The notes under the pieces: generated by a model | What the model saw: the letters and a program-made list of their open reading frames with translations, nothing else | Database searches by the model: none | What the model was told of the DNA's origin: nothing | NCBI GenBank assembly: GCA_023374045.1 | Contig: CM041778.1 | Coordinates: forward strand, 403,928,438-403,992,437 | DNA length: 64,000 nucleotides | From: Limonium bicolor | Lineage: Eukaryota > Streptophyta > Magnoliopsida > Caryophyllales > Plumbaginaceae | Reading direction: 5' to 3' | Shown: piece after piece, positions 33,735 to 46,220 of the stretch | How the letters are laid out: each line of letters begins with the position of its first letter | Numbering within the stretch: the first letter of the stretch is position 1 | Made by a program: the position numbers and the translations under genes

Positions 33735-35819
33735 TGAAATACCCACGAATTTTCGAGTTAGGAATAATATAATATATAGTAAGAATGAATATGTCCGAGG
33801 TTAGTATTATAGTGGCCCAGGGAAGTTAAACGATACTCTTATATTAAATTCTTTCCTCATCCTAAAATGTTTACAATTGTCTGCAATGTTTTTGCCCTTG
33901 CTAACCTTATTACTATTATTAATATTATAATCATTTAAATACTACTTCACCTCCTTAGATGTTACAATGTTATTTAAGTTCCCAAAATACAATCCTAGAA
34001 TTTCTTCTTCAAAATTATTAATCTTAAATTCCTAGAGTTCAAATTTAAGTTTTCTTTCTCTTAGTAAATTATCATTAACTTTTAGAGTTCAAATCCCATT
34101 TGACTACTTCAAAATGATAATATATTAAACCTCCTTATTCTCCTAATATTTCTATTACTAATATTCTAGATCCATCTTTCAACGTGATTATCTTCCTTTT
34201 GCTAGAATTCCTGACCTGTTTTAGTATATTTCTATTTATTTCCATCTTACTTCAATATCAGTTAAATGGTTGTTAATTCTTTCTCTAGATATTTTATTCT
34301 CCTTCTCATTTTGTTACAACGGCTAAAGTATATTTCTCCTATTATTTTGAATTGGAAATTATTTAACTAATTATTTCTAAACTAAGGTTGTTGCAACCCT
34401 GTTCTTTTTTTCGGCTTCTCACAACGTTATAATTATTTAATATTTTAAATATCCTACAAATACTAGTTAGTAGAACTTTTATTTAAATTATTCAATACTT
34501 TCCTCTTCTTCAAAACAGATTATTGTTTATTTAAATAATAGTATTTCTCTTAATTTACAAATTATTTCTATTTAAAACATCAATTTCCCTCTTATCTCTT
34601 CATCCTCAATACGCCGTTTATACGCTCTTACTTTTACTAAATATTCACACTTCTTCTTCCTTTAAACCTTTGCAAATTCACGTTCTTCATCCTGCTACTG
34701 CTAGATCATTCCCTTGCGCCAATTAGGAATTCGTTAGGTAAAGTACTCTACTTAGTTAGATTAATTAATTTATTCGGTTCTGTTGGTAAATCCTAATTAT
34801 TGATTATGTATACCTAGACTCCGGTTTCGTCGACGGGTGCTACCAATAGTCCTGAGGAGTTGACTTCTTGTGGGGATTGTTTGTTCAGGTAAATTCTATG
34901 CTCATGTCTATTTGACTGGTGTTTTACAAATCAGAGGAAAAGGTTTTGGGTTGTGTTTTTATTGGTTCTTAGTTGGTGTTTTGGAAATTGGGATTGTTTC
35001 CCACGTACTGGAAATGGAGGAACTGGATTATTTTGGTGTTGTTTGATTTTGGATTTTGGGAGTCTTTCGCAGGATGTATTCTTCTGTTTAGGAGCCCACG
35101 GGTGCTCCCCATTCTTGTTATTTGCGCTGCACACAATGTTGCAGTTAAGCTCTCTGATCTATTATATGTTACTGCTGTTTCATTGGGGGTGTGCACACTT
35201 AAGGACTTAGGGTGAGGTGGTTGTTTGACGGTCCCATAGGTGACTGTCCTTGAATTGTTGTTTGGGATCCCATAGGTGAGTGGTTGGTGTTGTGGATAAC
35301 TCCTGTTGAAAGCTCCCTACTACTGTCTGGTTGATTATTGTGATTTCTGGAAAATCGTTATAATATTCAAAACTCCCTCTCATATGATTGAGAAATGTTA
35401 AAATGGATTTTTAAAATGTATTTTACATATTGAGGTAGAGTTTACTCAGTTTATCTGATTTGTGCGATCCCTTCTGTTTTGTCAATTGATTTCTGATCGA
35501 TGTATGGATGACTGAATTGGGGACCGGGATTGCGCAATCACATAGAATATGATATTATGAGATGTTTTGAGACAATATCCAAGCTACAACGTTTGAGACT
35601 CGTTAAGTTTACACTACTGTGGTCATTTGGAGCTTCCGCATAAATTGAGTTAATGGTTTAACAATTATTTTTCATTGTATATTTTTGGTTCATTAGCCTG
35701 ACCACCCAGAGGGGTTGGGTGTGGCGGTAATACCCTAGATGTTTTAATTCCGCTGCTAATTTGAAGTTATATCTGTTATGGTATTTGCAACAACATTCTT
35801 TGACATTTTACAGATTATA
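33735..35819 (+). repeat. Element B 3' LTR, 5' portion
   Basis: It starts TGAAATACCCACG after the polypurine tract. From 34063 it is collinear with 5991-7738. It is cut at CAGATTATA by element E. The remaining 3' part (corresponding to 7739-8450) is expected beyond the right edge of the window. Confidence 0.88.
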
Positions 35820-38800
35820 TGAAATACCCCAAACAAGTGTGTTAATAAATTGTATAATTATGATATTCAAAGGCTAATTAAGTCTTAAGAACATTGGTGA
35901 AGAAAGAGAAACCAAAAAGAAAAAGGAAAACACATAAAAGTCACAAAACATAAAAACGCGCGTTATGTAATCTCAGGAGGTATATGACCTCTACTAGGAT
36001 CCTAGATGGATTCCTAAGGCTTAATTATGCCTAAATAACATGTGGGAACAAATCCCGAAGAAAACGGATCCATATAGTGGGTTAAAAACACAAACAAAGC
36101 TTTAAAGTACGTTTTTTGTGAATACCTGAAAATGTGACTTTAAGTGGTTAAATGAACTCGTAATAATTATAGTTGATCATATAGCTATAATAAAACAATA
36201 ATGAAGGTTTAAGAACCATTAAAATTAACGAAACGAGAAAAATCTGGAAAACGGTCCCAGATTAGTGAATAGTGCAAATTCGGGTTTTTATGGGTGTTAA
36301 TGGCTAATGACCAAAATGCCCCTCATCCATTTTGAAAAAAATCTGGCCTCAATTCTGTAGAGAGCCACGTTTTTACTCCTCCCCTCTCTTATCTACATTT
36401 ATGCTATTTTAAAGAGAAAGGACAAAAGGATAAAGTAACTAAAGTATAAATTACCTTTTCTCTTATATCTCTTCCATTTCTCTTCTTCTCACGTTTTTTT
36501 CTCTTCTTCCCCAGAGCCTCTCTGCTCATTCTCTCCATCCATGTAGATTCTGCATCCCTTCCACCACCTTGATCTTCTTCTTACATTTTCAAGCCCTAAA
36601 CAAAGTCAAAACACAAACAAATTACATATTATTACTCCCCTCATCTTGGTGATCATTTTCCTCCTTTCAAAATCCCCGAACTCCAAACTTGACTTCCATG
36701 GCTGTAGATCATTTTTGAAGGGAAGAACACCATTTCCACACCTTGTTGGTCCTAAGGTAAGAAAAGCTTGAAAAACCCTATTTTCCTAGCTTTTCCTTGT
36801 GACCGATTTTCCCAGATTTTTGAACTCCATTGCTTTTCATTGTTCTAGCCTTGTTTCATCTTCAAGAAGTGCTGGAGCTTGCTCATTTTGATTGCCACAA
36901 ATACTCCTTTGGAAATGGGAAGGTAAACTCTTCTCTTTGTGCCTTAAACACTCTCTTAAGTGTTAGGTTTATTTCAAGGGCTTAAGTATTTACTTGATGC
37001 TCATTATTGTTACATTGGGCATTGGTCTATAGATTAGCAAATAAACCCCCATTGTGACCGGTTGTTAAGTAAAGAACAAGGGAGGAGAAGGAAAGGAAAG
37101 GGAGACTTGAAACAAGGTTAATGTACTAGCCTTAATACTCCTCATGTTTTAAAGTTGTTTTGTTGGTGTGATTGTGATCAAGAAAGGCTTGATAGTAATT
37201 GGAAATATTGTAGCTTATGTTGATGTTTAGGTTTTATGTTGAGGTTTAAGTTTTATGTTGATGTTTAAAGGCCTTGGAGCCAAGTGATTTAAGTTTAAAG
37301 TGCCTCTTTATGATTATGGGAATGTGCTGGAAACTAATGTATTATAAGTGCCTAGAATGAACTTGGCTGTTGAATTGATTTAGGTGTGCTGGATAATGTG
37401 TGTGGGCATGTTAAGTTTTTAGGGAAAACTCTATCAAAATATGTGTAGAAACTAAGAGTTTTAAGTGTCTTTGTAAGAAGAAATGGCCTAGGTTTAACTA
37501 GGTGTGTTTAGAGATCAATTTGGTTAAATATTCACCTTAGAACTAGATTGGAAGTGAATTGTGTTGTTGGTTAAAACTTGGTGTGAAAATGATGATAGTG
37601 GCATGCTAGTAATGCATTAGTTGTGAACCAATTATATGAGTGAAAGTGGTGAGCAAAATCTAAAATTTTAGAACCTAGGAAACTAAGTGCAAGTTCTAGG
37701 AGAATAAGAATGGGAAATTGTGTGAACTTAATCAAAGATTGGGTAATGAGTTTGTTCAAAGGTTTAGGAAGGTTTAAGGCATGTTTAAGGTTTTATAACA
37801 TGTTTGGAAACATGTGAAAAGATTAGGAAAAGATTGGGTAAGGTTTGAGGTGGGAATAACAATTGAAAAATGACAATTTAGCAGCTTTTTAGCAGGGTCC
37901 GGGACCTAGCCCTTGGATAAGGTCCCGGACCACCCTTAAAAATGAGTCGAAAGTTGATTATGTAGGTGGTCCGGGTCCTTAGTCCAGGACCAAGACCTGG
38001 ATCAGGTGAAAAAATGTCCCGAAAGTTAGAAAAACAATTGGTCCAGGACTATAGGTCCGGACCTAGTCCCGGACCACACTAAAAAACACATTAAAGGTTA
38101 GTAAATGACATCTAATGATGGGGATTGTTAGGTATTGTTGTTATATGATTGTTTAGGACTTGTTTGGTGACTTATAACGGTCATTAGGTGTGTGAATAAG
38201 TGTAGTTAATAATGAGAAGTAAGTAACTTATGAGGAAGTGTTTGAATTACAAGGAGTTAGTAGTTGCTAATTGGGAATCATTAGAGATTATATGAACTAG
38301 GTTAATTAAAGATAATTAACCACCCGATTCCATGAATATTATAGGACTTGAATAGTCGGACTCCGAAGGAGAGTCGACGATGAACAACGATGGTGAAAGG
38401 TATGGTTTTCTTGCAACCTATGGTCTACCGGGTTACACCGCCTTGTATGCTAAGTTGTTTTCTGGATGTATATGACTTTATAAGATAAAGGATGTAATGA
38501 GTTTACAGTAATTCATTTACGTGTCACATTGTTCCCGACACCGTTTAACCTCGAGTAAGTGCTAACCCCGTTAGCTAACCAAGTTAGGATCACATAAGAG
38601 AACGGTATTCAGTACGGCTATTCGTGTGTTAATTGTAGATTGTTGTGTGTGAATATGTTACCTCCCCTGTGTGACTAACTGGACTTGGATAACCATAATG
38701 TAATATGATATGATAAGCCCCATGGAGGGAGCTTCTAATCAATGTATACTTGGGAGTGAGGAATCCGGTAGTTCCGGTCGCGCGCGTATGTATGGGCGTT

Positions 38801-39870
38801 GATATCTATGGCAGATTCAACTCTCTCCCATGTATGGTTGTTTCCTTCTTGGAATTCAATCTCCCACGAGCCTATAGTTGGCTCTCCTACCTTGACTTAT
38901 GTTCAAGGTTAGGGGGATTTGTGTACGGTGTGCTTGGATCCTCAAGATCCGACACACATTGTGTAAGCTATTCGTTCGATAAACAGAATGACAATGTGTT
39001 ATGTATCGAGCTCGACATGAGGACCAATCGTTCTCTAGGCTCTATAAAAGTTGACTAAACTCTTACCCCGATACGGTTCCTTACGTGACTCGTTCCGGAG
39101 TTATGCTGTATGTGTATTGTTGTGTGACAAATGTTGAGATGTTTGTGTATGTGATTATCAAAAACAATACCAAGTTTATTATGAGAAGTAGAGGGTTGTA
39201 GCCCGAATAAAATGGATAAGTGTTAACCAATAAGAATGAAGCCTTTGAAGTAAAAACTCTCACAGTCTAAAGACTAAGTAATGTGATCTAATAGACATTA
39301 ATGTGTTATACTTGATGATGTATTTCCGTGTTGGTTACCTATTGATTGTATTATGTGTTTACAGTATTTCATGCATGATATAAATAAAATCAACCGCATG
39401 CTCAGACGACAATTAGTTGTGCGTGGCCCGGTAGTATCCGGGCTACACGATTACTATACCAGCAAAGGTGTTGAGCCCCTTTGGGGCCATCCATTATATT
39501 CAGGTACAATGGAGCTGACAGCCGTTCGAGAGTAGGACGGGATGGCTATTTATGCATGGGTAGTTATGTAACCTCTTACGTATTGTAGTTGTTGTATAGT
39601 AAGACCGAAACTGTTATCGGCAAGTAAATTGTAATGAACTCGGAATAGTTGGAAAGTAAGTGTATTTGTCTTGGTTTGGATATGAAGTGGAATTGTAAAG
39701 TTTAATGCTCGGTAATCTTTTCCATCAGACCGGTACATTGTGTATGTATTAGCCTTGTTAGCCACGTGGGTGGCTAACGGCGTGTAACACCAATCGATTG
39801 AGTTAAGTGTTGTGTAGTATTTCCGCTGCGATCAGTTGTTAAGTACGGTGTTTATAGTTGGTGTGTTACA
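35820..39870 (+). repeat. Element E 5' LTR (4051 bp)
   Basis: It starts TGAAATACCCC and ends GTGTGTTACA before the PBS. No gene is present. It contains the inverted-repeat cluster 37896-38088. Confidence 0.88.
37896..38088. repeat. Inverted-repeat cluster in element E LTR
   Basis: Perfect 12-bp arms GGTCCGGGACCT (37896-37907) and AGGTCCCGGACC (37920-37931) are followed by two more degenerate units ending TAGTCCCGGACCACA. The arms are almost the same as those of element F, which belongs to another lineage. Confidence 0.9.
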
Positions 39871-39875
39871 AAAAG

Positions 39876-39902
39876 TGGTATCAGAGCGAAGTATCGCCCT
39901 GA
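39876..39902 (+). promoter_or_regulatory. Element E primer binding site with overlapping hairpin
   Basis: TGGTATCAGAGC (39876-39887) is the Met-tRNA PBS. TCAGAGCGA (39881-39889) pairs with TCGCCCTGA (39894-39902) except for one mismatch, with the same AGTA loop as in element C. Confidence 0.85.
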
Positions 39903-40661
39903 TGACTGACATTACCGAGCTTAGGAAGTACCGAGTTAAGATTAGAGACTGGGGTTTAAGGGTTGAGCGATAGCGTGAGAGATATGCTAGTTAGGAATTT
40001 CCAGTGTGTACTGGATACCTACAATATCCTCCCCGCCCTCCACATCCGCCATTTTATAACTCGGGAAAGAACACCAGAGAGATGGAAAGTCCTCTCATAC
40101 TCGGAAAAACCCGATCTGGTTATTATAAATTATTTCTGTAAGAACGAAGAACCTGTCATTCAGTAGATTCCAAGAACTGGGAATCCGGAGACGGTTTTCA
40201 TTTAAGCAACATTACCTGCACTCAATAGCGGAAGATTGTAAGTCCTACCCCTTAGGAGAATGAAATTTCCGGCAACCTGGGTCGACATGCCAAGCAGTTG
40301 AGAGAGCCCGGCCCGGCCAGCAAGAAGGAAAGTACTAACTATAAAAGAAGCGGAAAATGGAGAAGTAACAAAACCTGAGAACATGTCTACGGGACCGCAG
40401 TTGTTAGATAATACCACCAATGGTATACTAACTGACTAAGGAACTAGTCAAAAGCGGGTAACTCCAAACCTACACGCCCAAGGGATTATAACCCTTGATT
40501 GACAAAGCCTAGGCGACTATGAAAATATTTACGTAACATACACCAATAGGACTACTACGTAGTGCCTAAACAAGAGTCAAGCCTCGGTAACCACAGTAAA
40601 CATGGGGAGACGAGCAATAAGGGATGACACAGAACTAAACGTATAGGGGCCTCTGAGAGTG
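39903..40661 (+). other. Element E interior, left part
   Basis: No recognisable protein or RNA gene is seen. Open frames are short and carry no retroelement motif. Confidence 0.55.
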
Positions 40662-40666
40662 GAGAG
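40662..40666. repeat. Target site duplication GAGAG, left side of element F
   Basis: It matches 62889-62893 exactly. Confidence 0.95.
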
Positions 40667-42420
40667 TGTTGGGTAAAAACCTAACGGCAAGTATACCGGT
40701 CGATTATAGCAAGTTTTCCTAGAAGTGTCCCTCCAGGTTATCGAATCCAAGGGAGGCAGCGTTTTAGTTTAAATAATATTTAAGAACAAACTAATGAATT
40801 GGTTTACTCCAGTAACAGGGGGGTTTTGTTTGTTGAATTACTAGAGTACGAAACAAGAATGTAAATATGAGCAAAGGTAATAAATGCAAGACAATGAGCA
40901 AAATAATGATATTTTTGATTTAATAAAAAGGGAAATTCCGGTTTACTAATCCTCCAATTTCTTCGGTTCCTTTCTCAGCGTGTTTACCAAAATCCAGACT
41001 AAAATCCTAGATCAGAAATATTCCACGTTCGGTCTCCCGCTCGGTGGAATCTAATTAACAGCTAATAAATTTTAACTCTCGTTACAAATTTACTAATTGC
41101 TAACAGCTTTAAGAAAAATCTAGTTTATTGATCAGTTAATATCCTAGAGGAATTACCATCTCTAAATTAACCGGTACCGTTCCTATTGTCTATTATCTAC
41201 CGCAGTTCTCACTTATAAGCCGATAAACTGATAAAATCAAGTAATTAGCCAAATCACAAGATTTATAAAAATAAATAAGGAACAACACTTTAATCTATTA
41301 AAATGATAAATCACAAAGATAATGGAACCTTGAATTTGGATTACATAGTAAACCGAAATTTATAAAAACTACTCAGCCATGGAAATGAAAATACTGTAAA
41401 AATATGTAAATAACATTAAAGAGGAAGAGAAGAAGAAACTCTGATTTAAGACTCTTTAATGGAGCCTCGGTGTACGATCAGCGCTTTCTTCTGCTCTTTC
41501 TCCAGAAAAGATGGTGAAGTCTTCAACTGCTTTCTGCACTCCAGACCCCTGTGGATGTATGTAGGTGTATAATGAGGTGGATGATATGAATGGAACGTGG
41601 TATATGAAATGGAAATGGATGGAGTTGTGGTCTTATGCTTCTCCAGAATTGTGTGTCTAAAATGTGTGAGAATGAGTTCTATTTATAAAACTTATGGATG
41701 AGTACGTAGCAGCCTGGTGTGGTGGACATGATGATTAATTATGTTATTTGTTGGAAGGAAGGTGGGAGTGCAGTTTGGCAAATTTGGAAGGTAGTTAGAT
41801 TAGTGGGATTAGAGGATGGAAAGTAGTGGCAGTGGAAGGAATGGAATACGATTGTGGAGGAAAGGCTGGAGAATATGGGGCGGTGGTTAGGCTTGAAAGG
41901 AAATCGGTAGTGAATGGGCGGTTTGTTTAATATGAAGAAAACACAATGCTACTTCACGAGCGCGCTACAGACGTCTACTTCAACGTCATGGTCCGGGACT
42001 TAGGTCCTGTATGAAGTCCCGGACCATGGTATAAAAACAACCCGAGATCTGCTCTGCTTTGTGGTCCGGGACTTAAGTTATTGAACAAGTCCCGGACCAT
42101 GCCTGAATTTAAACCGAGAGTAGAGTCAATTTGTGGTCCGGGACTTAAGTTATGCAACAAGTCCCGGACCATATCTGAATTTAGGTCGAGAGATGACTTT
42201 CCTGACTCCATTTAGCTTGTTTGAAAAACTATGGTCTCCAACAATGATATGAACATGTTTCTTTTGAGATTAAATACCTGAAAAAGCACATAAAAGCCAT
42301 AAAAGAAGACAATTGCAGCAAGAGACATAAAAATACTCAAAAGACAGGAATTTAGCAGTAAATAGAAACGAATTCGGTATCAAAAGACCATGCAGAAATA
42401 GGTAAATTCCTGACTTATCA
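40667..42420 (-). repeat. Element F 3' LTR (1754 bp)
   Basis: On the - strand it begins TGATAAGTCAGGAATTTACC and ends in TTACCCAACA. The TATA box reads TTTTATAAATAG on the - strand at 41679-41690. Confidence 0.96.
41989..42171. repeat. U3 inverted-repeat cluster, element F 3' LTR
   Basis: Three units of about 65 bp occur. The central one has perfect 12-bp arms GGTCCGGGACTT (42063-42074) and AAGTCCCGGACC (42087-42098) around a 12-nt loop. It lies roughly 300-490 bp upstream of the TATA box on the element's strand. Confidence 0.92.
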
Positions 42421-42433
42421 ACTTCCCCACACT
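42421..42433 (-). promoter_or_regulatory. Element F polypurine tract
   Basis: On the - strand AAGTGTGGGGAAGT adjoins the LTR start TGATAAG. Confidence 0.82.
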
Positions 42434-43722
42434 TAACCTTTGCTTGTCCTCAAGCAATTACTGTAATCAAAATGTACCAGAATTTCAAAAGCGGGGATTT
42501 ATCAGGTTAGGAAATTGTACAAGGAAATCTAATGCAGAATAACAGTCATAAGAAACAACGATTAGTACTGTAGGTTTTCTTAAACAGTGAAGCTAGGGTG
42601 TTTTACAAATGCATGAGACTATCATCATAACTATTTAATCCAACTTTACTCAGGGCTTTACTTTCCGTTTGCTTTCCACAATTCATTGGACGACAAGGGG
42701 CAAGAAATAATGTCATATTCCACATTACCTTTCATTGCCACGTACTCATAATCAAGGAAGAATTTGCAATAAACTGTTTAGCATGAAAGAACTTTCCTTC
42801 CAATTTTTCTGAGTAAGCATTATTCATTTCATCCCCTCAGACTTTTTCTCCCCATCCTTGTAGCGGTATTGGGCCTTCTATCCCAGATTAGATGATCTTA
42901 GGTAGATAAGTGATGAGGCACTCCATGGGCTTAATTACCGAATGGGAGAGGTCTGTTTCGGTTCAGAATAGATTAGAGGAGTACCTTGCCTTTGTCCTTT
43001 TCTTCCATTCATTCCAAAACATTCCCAAAGCCCCAAGTTAGTTCAAACAAAATAGTCAGAAAATGGTCTCACCTTTTATTGAAGGAAATAGATAAAAATT
43101 TTAACCAAAACTGATAATACAAGCAGTATTAACCAAAGTTCTTATGACCGAAGTTTCAGATTAAATCTCAGAAATATTCGCTACTTGTGCGTTATTCCCG
43201 ACTGATGCATCTGACCACAAATGAAAACCAAGTATGTCGAATTAAAAATTTTATGGAGGGTCATCAAAGGTTAATGAAGTGAGAATTAGTAGTGTCAGGA
43301 ATCACATAAAATAAGCAATAAACGCACATCCCCCTTACTACTAACTTCCCCACACTTAGAAAATAGCAATGCCCTCATTGCTACATGAATATGATCATAG
43401 TGCGAAAGAAAGAATGGAACTCCCCTGAAAAATGGGTGAAGATGATGTCCCCACACTCATGAAAAGGAACGGGCGAGTTAAGGAGTGTTGAGAAAAATTC
43501 GGCAGAGTCTCCTTTGTATTTTGTCGATATCGCACACAAATATGGCAATCCTGTTTGAAATAAGCAGCAGACAATATGTTGCAAGAAAAGCACTGAACAT
43601 AACCAAGGAGTGTAAGTAGCAGGAGTACCAAAGTAACAACAATAATCCAAAAAGAAAACGAAAGTTACCAGAAGATGCAACCTAAAAAGCTAAAAGACAT
43701 TAAAACATCTCAAATTACCAAG
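42434..43722 (-). other. Element F 3' non-coding tail
   Basis: This 1.3-kb stretch has no recognised gene. It is related to the tails of D and A, with CCACACTT repeats that are polypurine-like on the - strand. Confidence 0.7.
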
Positions 43723-45114
43723 TCAGCTGAAAGTCCAAAAGAACGATAAAAGGAAGGTAGACGGATGAAGGAGATAGCATAAACCAAAACATGGACTACC
43801 GACGAGCATGCGCCAGGACTCCAACTGTGTAAAGCGGTCATCATAAGCATGGAATCGGGCCTCCTGACGAGCCGCGTACTCAGCAAACTGAGCATCCCGC
43901 CTGGCCTCAAAGTCAGTCTGATGGGTCTCTAAAGCTGAGAGTCTCTCACCATACCCATCCAGACGACTCGTAAAACCGTCAAAGTAAGTTGTGGCTGTCC
44001 CCCTCCAGGCTCTAAACTCATGTAGCAACTCATCATAGCCCGGGGCCGGACCAGCAGATATCGGGAAGGCGGGGGCCTCACCACCACCAGCAGCAGCCTC
44101 ATCAGCAACGGCATCAGCCCCATCAGCAACGGCATCAGCCTTATCAGCAACCTCAGCAGCGTCCTCAGCAACTCGGGGTGCGCGTGCAGCGCGTTGGCGC
44201 TTCACCCACTGCCCGTCGATCTTCTCCCACTGAAAGAATCGCATCATCGTCATATCGAGAGTAGACCGAGGATACTGAGGCTGCTCATCAGATACATCCA
44301 CCCCCTTGTCAGCAAGTAACGACTATAGGAGGTGTGGGAATGGGAGGGAAGCGGAGTGATCGGTCTCAACCACCCGGAGCATGGAGTTAAAGATAATTTG
44401 ATGCATAGCGGGTGGAACCCCTGCAGCGGCATAGGCGTCGTCCAGGATGTAGCGCATAAGCCAGCAGTCATACATATTTAGATCAGCGCACTCCCAGGGG
44501 CGAACATTATACATCAGCACCCCTAAAATCAGATGCTCTCTAGGGGTCGGTAGCTTATCCCCCGTGATAACCTGTTTGTCCCGGTTATTCCTACGCTGCC
44601 GGTTTTGAACTTCGGGATCATTGACAATCAAGTTTATGTAGTACTCCTTAGCCTGTCGACTCAACAATGACATATTTGCCCTATTCTATGTAGTTGGAAC
44701 CCGAACAGCTATGGGAAATCCCAAACAACGCCTAATGCTAGAAGCAGTTACAGAAATATTCACCCCTTTAACCACAGAATTAATAGCATCCCCATCCTCA
44801 TTCACAGTCGCATTAGCATAAAACAACTACACCAATCTCGGATAGAATCTCCCACCTCTATTCAGCAGACATGACCATCTACGTGCACTAAAAATTGATT
44901 CCAGATCAAACTCGGCTATCAAAGTTGGGCAGACTGACCTTTCGGGTATGATTTTCCTTTCACGTTCCCGGTACCAATTTGCACCGGATTCATTGATGAA
45001 GTCTGACTCAACCGTCTCCCGGATCCGGATTGGAGCTGCGTCGGGGGATGGTGGAGCAGCGGCGGATGAAGAAGCGCCGGCCGTGTTGGTGCGTCGAGCT
45101 CGTTTGGGTGCCAT
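43723..45114 (-). pseudogene. Element F env-like ORF, one frame with three UAG codons
   Basis: The ATG at 45114 reads MAPKRARRTNTAG. A single frame of about 464 codons runs to 43723, broken only by three TAG codons: before LFYANATVNEDG (near 44826), in PTT-stop-NRAN (near 44688) and after PFPHLL (near 44324). The middle (LFYANATVNE, VKGVNISVTASSIRRCLGFP, WECADLNMYDCWLMRYIL) is the 'putative plant transposon protein' domain of the Athila env-like ORF. An Ala/Asp/Glu-rich linker and a region that could be coiled coil (LSALETHQTDFEARRDAQFA) follow. It aligns with D's copy (FINESGANWY with FISAAARTWF). No membrane segment is obvious apart from a hydrophobic extreme C-terminus (FGLCYLLHPSTFLLSFFW). 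Confidence 0.8.
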
Positions 45115-46220
45115 TTTAAAGATTTAGATTAAGGAAATGGTAAAGGGTGTGGTTGGTTGGGTGTGGTAAACGGGTAAATGTTGTGAATGTGGTGTGAGCA
45201 GGGCACGTTTGGTTTTTGTGTGGGTTGCGCGCGACAGAGGGAGTGAGTCGGGTGGAGTGGTGCTTTGGGTTTTGGAGGTGGCGAGCTTGACAAAGGAGGG
45301 TGGTGGTATTTTGTGGTGGTGAAGTGGGCGCTGGTGCTGGGGTGCGCGTAGGAACAGGTCGGAGTGGGTGGTGTTTGGTGTTGGGGGTGCGACAGATGGT
45401 GGTGGTGTTGGCGGTGTGTAGCAGGGAGAGACAAGGCGTGAGGGTAAGGACGGAGAAGTGAGGGCAGAGATGGTTGTGGGAAGTGGGCGGTGGCTGTCAA
45501 TGGTGGTGGTGTGTTGGGTCGAGAGTCTGGCGAGAGTCGTAGGCTTGGTGGGTGCGTGGGTGGTGTTGCGAAGATGGTAGCGGCGGTGTTAGGTGGGTGT
45601 GGAGGATGTGAAGTCGGAGGTGGGCGGCGAAGAGAGTGGTGAGGGAGTGTGTCGGGTGAGGGAAAATTAGGGATTGCAGGTTGAATTGAGGAAGAAGACA
45701 GTGGAGCCCGGCCCTTTTTTATTTTCTGAATGAGTGTTGGTCCGGGACTTAGGTTTTGTATGAAGTTCCGGACCGCTATGTTAAAATAGGCCGAGACTTG
45801 CAGTCTCTCTTGGTCCGGGACTTAAGAAATGCATCAGATCCCAGACCATATCTACGATTCTCGGAGTTTTTGTTTCACTCGTGGGTCCGGGACTTAAGTC
45901 CTGTAAAAGGTCCCGGACCACCCCATGTTTTCTGTCCGAAAGTTCCTGCTCTGTCTGGTCCGGGACTTAGGATATGGTCAGTGTCCCGAACCGCCCCATT
46001 TATTCCACCGAAGGATTACCTCCTAGTAATCTGTTTCTCTTTCTTCATCAAACTTACACTTTAACAAAACCAACCAAAGAAAAATAGCTAACAAAGGAAT
46101 TAGAACAAGTAAAAACATGAATTAAAACGAAAAACAAGTAGATAAATGAAAGAAGATTGGGTTGCCCCCCAATGAGCTGCCCGTCTTTTCGGTCTTTGGC
46201 TAGACCGTGCAACTGCAAGA
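45115..46220 (-). other. Element F spacer between integrase and env-like ORF, with inverted repeats
   Basis: It holds an inverted-repeat cluster at 45739-45995: four units with GGTCCGGGACTTA and GTCCCGGACC-type arms, the same vocabulary as the element's own U3. On the - strand it is followed by an AT-rich AAAATAAAAAAAG near 45710 and a long pyrimidine/CAC-rich leader. No convincing protein is present. The low-complexity Pro/His/Ser-rich frame at 45500-45129 is judged non-coding. Confidence 0.7.

Larger units (their letters stand above)
5992..35819 (+). mobile_element. Element B: Tekay/Del-type chromovirus, host of the nest, interrupted four ways
   Basis: The visible parts are a 5' LTR 3' portion (5992-8450), PBS, gag, protease, RT start (to 10942), RNase H and integrase (about 15240-17383, minus a MITE), integrase end with chromodomain-like tail (33041-33654), polypurine tract (33722-33734) and the beginning of the 3' LTR (33735-35819). 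It is interrupted by C, the MITE and D, while A and E lie in its LTRs. Adding LTR parts from both ends gives an LTR of about 2.8 kb. It is the oldest layer: its coding parts have many stops and the RT core has been deleted. Confidence 0.85.

Noticed and set aside
45129..45500. Pro/His/Ser-rich frame of 123 codons upstream of the env-like ORF
   Set aside because: Low-complexity CAC/CCT-rich leader sequence. The counterpart in D has no matching frame.
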